Below, in pieces: positions 4,717 through 8,134 of a stretch of DNA of 8,134 bases; the first letter of the stretch is position 1; the number at the start of each line of letters is the position of its first letter. A model generated the notes under the pieces. It made no database searches. It saw nothing but the letters and a program-made list of their open reading frames with translations, and was not told the origin of the DNA. Origin of the DNA: Bacteroidota bacterium (GTDB lineage Bacteria > Bacteroidota > Bacteroidia > Bacteroidales > VadinHA17); contig DAOVQI010000135.1 of the NCBI GenBank assembly GCA_030628785.1, positions 1 through 8,134 of the forward strand, in the 5' to 3' direction. The translations under genes were made by a program, and so were the position numbers.

Positions 4717-7155
4717 ATGATTTCAAATTTTTTAAAGATAGCCTTTCGGAATTTATTCAGACAATTTGGATACACTTCCATCAATATTGCTGGTTTAGCT
4801 ATTGGTTTAGCGTGTAGTATACTCATCTCTTTATATGTCATAAATGAAATGACATATGACCGGTTCCATGAGAATGCAGAAAGGATTTACCGGATTGCAG
4901 TAAAAGGAAAAATGCTTGGTAATGATCTTAACCAGGCGGTTACTGCAGCCCCGATGTATCAGACTTTAGCTGCTGAATATCCTGAGATTGAACATGTTAC
5001 CCGCGTAGCAAGGTTTGGCGGCTGGCTGGTCAGATACGGGGAGAAAAAATTTATGGAGACTGAGAAGACTTTCCTTTTTGCCGATTCAACTTTTTTTGAT
5101 GTATTCAACTTTCACCTTATTAAAGGCAACCATGAAACTGCACTGACAAAGCCTCGAAGTCTGATTATGACACAGAAAGCCGCCAAAAGATATTTTGGTG
5201 ATGAGGACCCAATGGGAAAAACCCTGAGTGTTGAAGCTGATACAACCATCTACACGGTTACCGGTCTTCTGGAGGATGTTCCGGTGAACTCCCATTTTCA
5301 CTTTGAGTTATTGGGTTCACTGGGTTCAATCCGTAATAGCCGGAGTACAAATTGGTTGAATCATAATTTTTATACTTACATAACAGTAGTGCCGGGAACA
5401 GATGTTGAACAATTATCAGAAAATATTAACGGCATTATAGTAAAATATGTCGGACCTCTGATTCAGGAGTTCCTGGGGATTGACCTGGACCAATTTGTGG
5501 AAGCAGGAAACTCATTTGGGTATTTTCTACAACCCTTATTGGAAATTCACCTTCATTCAGATCTTCAGGTTGAAATGGAACCCAACGGGAATCCTGCATA
5601 TGTTTATATCTTTTCACTTATCGCTGTTTTAATATTGGTCATTGCCTGTATCAATTTTATGAACCTGGCTACGGCTCGTTCTACAAGCCGGTCCAGGGAA
5701 GTTGGAATAAGAAAAGTTGTCGGTTCGAACAGGGCCCTTCTGATTGGCCAATTCCTTACCGAATCCGTTTTACTAAGTTTTGTTTCCCTGGTTTTTGCAG
5801 TTCTGATCGTATATCTGATAATGCCGTATTATAACAACATAATCAGGCTGGAACTTCATTTCAATCTTCTTGGAAATTCTTATCTCATTCCAATGCTCCT
5901 TCTGCTAGCTCTGGTTGCCGGTCTCCTGGCAGGAAGTTATCCTGCATTTGTACTTGCTTCCTTCAGACCTGTAGCTGTCTTAAAAGGAGAGTTAAGTGCA
6001 GGCACAAAAAAAGGACGGCTCAGAAGCCTTCTGGTGGTAGTACAATTTACTATTGCCATTATAATCCTTTTGGGAACTTTCATCGTTTACCGGCAGTTGA
6101 ATTATATGCAACAAAAGGATCTGGGGTTCGAAAAGGAAAATGTCCTGGTTATACGAAGATCAGATATCATTAAAGACCAGATCGATGCATTTAAACAAGA
6201 GTTGGTTAAACATTCCAGCGTAATAAGCGCTGGTAATTCAACCCATATACCCTCGAGCGGTTTCTGGAACAATGCCCATTGGCTGGAAGGGCGGAACCGT
6301 AGTGATGTTCTTTTATTAATGACAGCATTTGTTAGTTATGAAGTAGCAGATGCATTAGATCTTAAAATGGTCGAAGGAAAATTCTTTACCAGGGAAATGC
6401 CAACCGATTCATTTGCCGTTGTAATAAATGAATCGGCAGTTAAGGTGTTGAATATAGCAGATCCCCTTAGTACTCGTTTTGTCGATCCGGGTCAAACGCC
6501 GGAGGAGGAGCAGTTTTCGCCTATCATCGGAGTTGTGAAAGACTTTCATTATGAATCCATGCATGATAATATTAATCCCATGATCTTTCATTTTATGCCA
6601 GGTAACTGGGAAGGATATATCATTGTCAGGATCCAACCAGGCAATCTACCGGAAACCGTTGCTTTCGTTAAACAAACATGGGAAGATTTCAATTCCAGGT
6701 ATCCGTTTGAATACTTTTGGCTGGACGATGAATTCGGGAAATTATTCGAGCCGGAAAGACGGACCGGACAACTCCTGGCTGTTTTTTCGTTCCTGTCTAT
6801 TTTCCTTTCATGTCTTGGCTTACTTGGTTTAATCTCATTTGCCGCAGCTCAAAGAACAAGAGAGATAGGGATCAGGAAAGCCCATGGTGCTTCTGTTAAT
6901 ATCATTGTCTTTCTATTATCGCGCGAAACAATACAGTTATTAGGAATCGCAGCACTTTTGGCCATTCCATTCTATTTCGGAATAAACCAATGGTTACAGA
7001 ATTTTGCCTTTCACATTAAATTTAATACGGCACTCTATTTTATCTTCTTAATTATTATTGCTTTGGTTGTATTAGCCATTGCCATACTGACCGTCAGTTT
7101 CAGGGCATATAAAGCAGCAATAATGAACCCAGCTGAAAGCCTGAGGGTTGAATAA
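4717..7155 (+). CDS. FtsX/MacB-like ABC transporter permease, 8 membrane spans
   Basis: This 812-residue inner-membrane permease has two MacB-type halves. Helix 1 (about 21-43) leads into a periplasmic domain (about 44-292). Three helices follow (about 295-317, 341-368, 390-414). The second half repeats this plan: helix about 437-457, periplasmic domain to about 684, and helices at about 685-708, 735-758 and 773-797. The FtsX coupling motifs REVGIRKVVGS (327-337) and REIGIRKAHGA (715-725) are both present, as are LGFEKENVL (469-477), GVVKDFHYES (605-614) and the closing NPAESLRVE. Length is normal for the Bacteroidota family. Such permeases work with a MacB/LolD-like ATPase to drive lipoprotein or substrate export across the periplasm, but none is present here, so the partner must be elsewhere or lost. 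The ATG has no Shine-Dalgarno sequence, and the first residues fit the family start. The gene is intact, and what it transports cannot be told. Confidence 0.93.
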   Translation: MISNFLKIAFRNLFRQFGYTSINIAGLAIGLACSILISLYVINEMTYDRFHENAERIYRIAVKGKMLGNDLNQAVTAAPMYQTLAAEYPEIEHVTRVARFGGWLVRYGEKKFMETEKTFLFADSTFFDVFNFHLIKGNHETALTKPRSLIMTQKAAKRYFGDEDPMGKTLSVEADTTIYTVTGLLEDVPVNSHFHFELLGSLGSIRNSRSTNWLNHNFYTYITVVPGTDVEQLSENINGIIVKYVGPLIQEFLGIDLDQFVEAGNSFGYFLQPLLEIHLHSDLQVEMEPNGNPAYVYIFSLIAVLILVIACINFMNLATARSTSRSREVGIRKVVGSNRALLIGQFLTESVLLSFVSLVFAVLIVYLIMPYYNNIIRLELHFNLLGNSYLIPMLLLLALVAGLLAGSYPAFVLASFRPVAVLKGELSAGTKKGRLRSLLVVVQFTIAIIILLGTFIVYRQLNYMQQKDLGFEKENVLVIRRSDIIKDQIDAFKQELVKHSSVISAGNSTHIPSSGFWNNAHWLEGRNRSDVLLLMTAFVSYEVADALDLKMVEGKFFTREMPTDSFAVVINESAVKVLNIADPLSTRFVDPGQTPEEEQFSPIIGVVKDFHYESMHDNINPMIFHFMPGNWEGYIIVRIQPGNLPETVAFVKQTWEDFNSRYPFEYFWLDDEFGKLFEPERRTGQLLAVFSFLSIFLSCLGLLGLISFAAAQRTREIGIRKAHGASVNIIVFLLSRETIQLLGIAALLAIPFYFGINQWLQNFAFHIKFNTALYFIFLIIIALVVLAIAILTVSFRAYKAAIMNPAESLRVE

Positions 7156-7170
7156 TTTGACAAGACAAAT

Positions 7171-7209
7171 AAAATATTTTAAGATGTTTAACACCTGACG
7201 GTGCAATTA
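7171..7209 (+). repeat. 39-bp direct repeat, right copy
   Basis: This is the second copy of the repeat at 3779-3817 (37 of 39 bases identical), starting 15 bp after the permease stop codon. It overlaps the open frame of the integrase-like fragment. The 14 bases at 7161-7174 (CAAGACAAATAAAA) also match 710-723, next to the GC hairpin before the GH3 gene, although that match is A-rich. Confidence 0.8.
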
Positions 7210-7598
7210 GTGAAAAACGAATTGAAGAACTCAGGGAAACCGGAAATAAAGAAATCCTTGATGAGCTACTTAACAATCCTTTACAGATATTTCTAAAACT
7301 ATCTACCAGGGGTAGAAGGATACAAGTATACATAAAAAGACGAATCCCTCAAAAATATTGGGACAGTTCCAAACAAGAATACAACCCGAGAAGATATAAG
7401 GACAATTGTGCTGCTAAAAATGCCTGGTTACGTGAATTGAAATCTGAGGTTACTGAACTAGCTGATAAGAATGAAAGAAACGGAGTAATAACTACTTCCC
7501 AGGAAAAACATCCTTTTATTAAAAGTATCAAAACCTCGAAAGCCACCGCCACCGCTATGGTTTATATTGTTAAGCTGCGTTTTCTTTGTGTTTTTTAA
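7173..7598 (+). pseudogene. Tyrosine recombinase N-terminal fragment, probably dead
   Basis: The frame beginning after the stop at 7170-7172 is open for 141 codons with no early ATG. Its middle resembles the N-terminal arm-binding domain of Bacteroidota tyrosine recombinases. A beta-rich stretch, NPLQIFLKLSTRGRRIQVYI (codons 35-54), is followed by IPQKYWDSSKQEYNP (58-72) with the characteristic Trp-Asp and Lys-Gln, and then a helical WLRELKSEVTEL segment. The core-binding and catalytic domains are missing, and the last 15 or so codons look like unrelated sequence. The first 12 codons come from the 39-bp repeat. With no start codon and no catalytic part, it can only be a remnant. It lies between the permease and a broken toxin gene. 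Family assignment is by motif impression only. Confidence 0.45.
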
Positions 7599-7609
7599 TA
7601 TTAGCAAAT

Positions 7610-7828
7610 TCATCCTTTTTCCTGATCATTTCTTCTTCTGTAATAATCTTTTAATTTGCCACTTAGTTTTTCCAATCTGTTTGCGGGTGGGATTTTAAGG
7701 TCATTCAAATCCAGTGAGTTGTTAATCATCCTTAACTTTCTTCTTCCAATTCTTTGTATTTCAAGAGATAGCTTTGCGGACCTTATTCCATCCCATACTT
7801 TTTTAGTTTCTTTTGATAGTCTTTTCAT
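7610..7828 (-). pseudogene. higB: HigB-type toxin gene with ruined C-terminus
   Basis: The 72-codon frame begins like a complete type II toxin of the HigB (RelE-like) family, which cleaves mRNA on the ribosome. Recognisable are ETKKVWDGIRS (7-17), the helix EIQRIGRRKLRMINNS (23-38) and LNDLKIPPANRLEKLSGK (41-58). Family members continue with a strand of the form YSIRINDQWRI and end near residue 92 in a VDYH-like motif. Here residue 63 is followed by RRRNDQEKG and a stop, so about 20 residues including the last conserved strands are lost. A residual NDQ suggests small deletions or a frameshift, or a junction with other DNA. No HigA antitoxin follows. Instead the downstream side is an integrase-like fragment on the other strand. 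The ATG at 7828 is the natural start. It is almost certainly inactive. Confidence 0.7.
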
Positions 7829-7929
7829 TATTTGTTAAAATTTATTTTTAAAAAGCCTTATTTTATGTTTTTTTGATAGAGAATTGAATATTTTCAACAT
7901 TGTAATTCAGATTATTTTTAATGGTTACC

Positions 7930-8134
7930 TTACCTTTCCAACCCCATCATTGTTCTGCAAGTCTTTGTATAAAGGTCGCGGAAAATATTGTTAGGGTCAG
8001 TTTTGCGCTTGACCTTGTCGTAATTCTCCTTATTCCAGATTTTCCAGAAGTCTGATTCAGAGTAATAATTGCTCGAGATGAGAGTCTTAATCCCTCCGAT
8101 ATTCATCAGTTCATCTTCTATGATCTTGTAATAG
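7930..8134 (-). CDS. FAD-linked oxidase (COG0277-like), C-terminal 67 codons
   Basis: The minus-strand frame entering at the right edge is open for 67 codons to a TAA at 7932-7930. It contains GGIKTLIS (visible residues 13-20), FWKIWNKENYDKVKRKTDP (29-47) and NNIFRDLYTKTC (48-59). A tail of the form K-x-D-P-x-N-I-F-R closes many FAD/FMN-containing dehydrogenases related to GlcD and the sugar-lactone or decaprenyl-phosphoryl-ribose oxidases. The FAD-binding N-terminal domain lies outside the window, so the substrate cannot be judged. Third-position composition is richer in GC than the DNA downstream of it. It is transcribed toward the decayed toxin gene, whose start is 101 bp past its stop, and no clear terminator is visible in that gap. 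Confidence 0.65.
   Translation of the reverse strand, partial: YYKIIEDELMNIGGIKTLISSNYYSESDFWKIWNKENYDKVKRKTDPNNIFRDLYTKTCRTMMGLER

Noticed and set aside
5086..6832. Small ORFs on both strands inside the permease gene
   Set aside because: They overlap an intact, well-supported gene in other frames and have no recognisable domains.
710..7174. 14-bp match CAAGACAAATAAAA at 710-723 and 7161-7174 as a meaningful repeat
   Set aside because: The word is A-rich and short, so chance is a fair explanation. It is noted only in the right-hand repeat entry.
7100..7552. Two minus-strand ORFs opposite the integrase-like fragment
   Set aside because: The plus-strand frame has recombinase-like motifs, while the minus-strand peptides are low-complexity Leu/Ser-rich reads with no support.

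Overview
The window most likely comes from a member of the Bacteroidota, probably Bacteroidales or a related order. This is inferred from protein style and not from a marker gene. The supports are a secreted GH3 enzyme of the beta-xylosidase type, an 812-residue FtsX/MacB-like permease of the form abundant in that phylum, a TAnnTTTG-type -7 promoter box ahead of that permease, a HigB-type toxin remnant, and a fragment resembling the N-terminal arm-binding domain of Bacteroidota tyrosine recombinases. The DNA is moderately AT-rich overall, with a clearly richer GH3 gene and many GC-rich palindromes between genes.

Layout. 2-568 (+) is the 3' part of a metallo-beta-lactamase-fold hydrolase gene cut by the window edge. 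569-759 is a spacer with one copy of a 17-bp repeat and a GC-rich hairpin. 760-2955 (+) is a complete exported GH3 glycosidase, followed by a hairpin at 3021-3041. 2956-4716 is a 1.76-kb stretch without a conventional gene. It holds a doubtful 74-codon ORF (-), two tiny membrane-protein ORFs (-) ending in a strong terminator, a coding-like fragment (+), a lone terminator (+) at 4111-4133, and at least eight palindromes, one of which can fold as a three-way junction. 4717-7155 (+) is the FtsX-like permease. From 7171 onward the DNA looks like decayed accessory sequence: a 39-bp repeat that also occurs at 3779, an integrase-like fragment without a start codon (+), a HigB-type toxin gene with a ruined C-terminus (-), and finally the C-terminal 67 codons of an FAD-linked oxidase (-) running off the window.

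The genes do not form an obvious shared pathway or operon. The MBL hydrolase and GH3 are co-directional but separated by 191 bp with a repeat, and the permease has no ATPase partner here. The most notable signal is that the permease with its hairpin-rich leader is bracketed by two 39-bp direct repeats (3779-3817 and 7171-7209). Remnants of recombination-related genes lie just outside the right-hand copy. This suggests a mosaic region shaped by mobile DNA, although no intact mobile element is visible.
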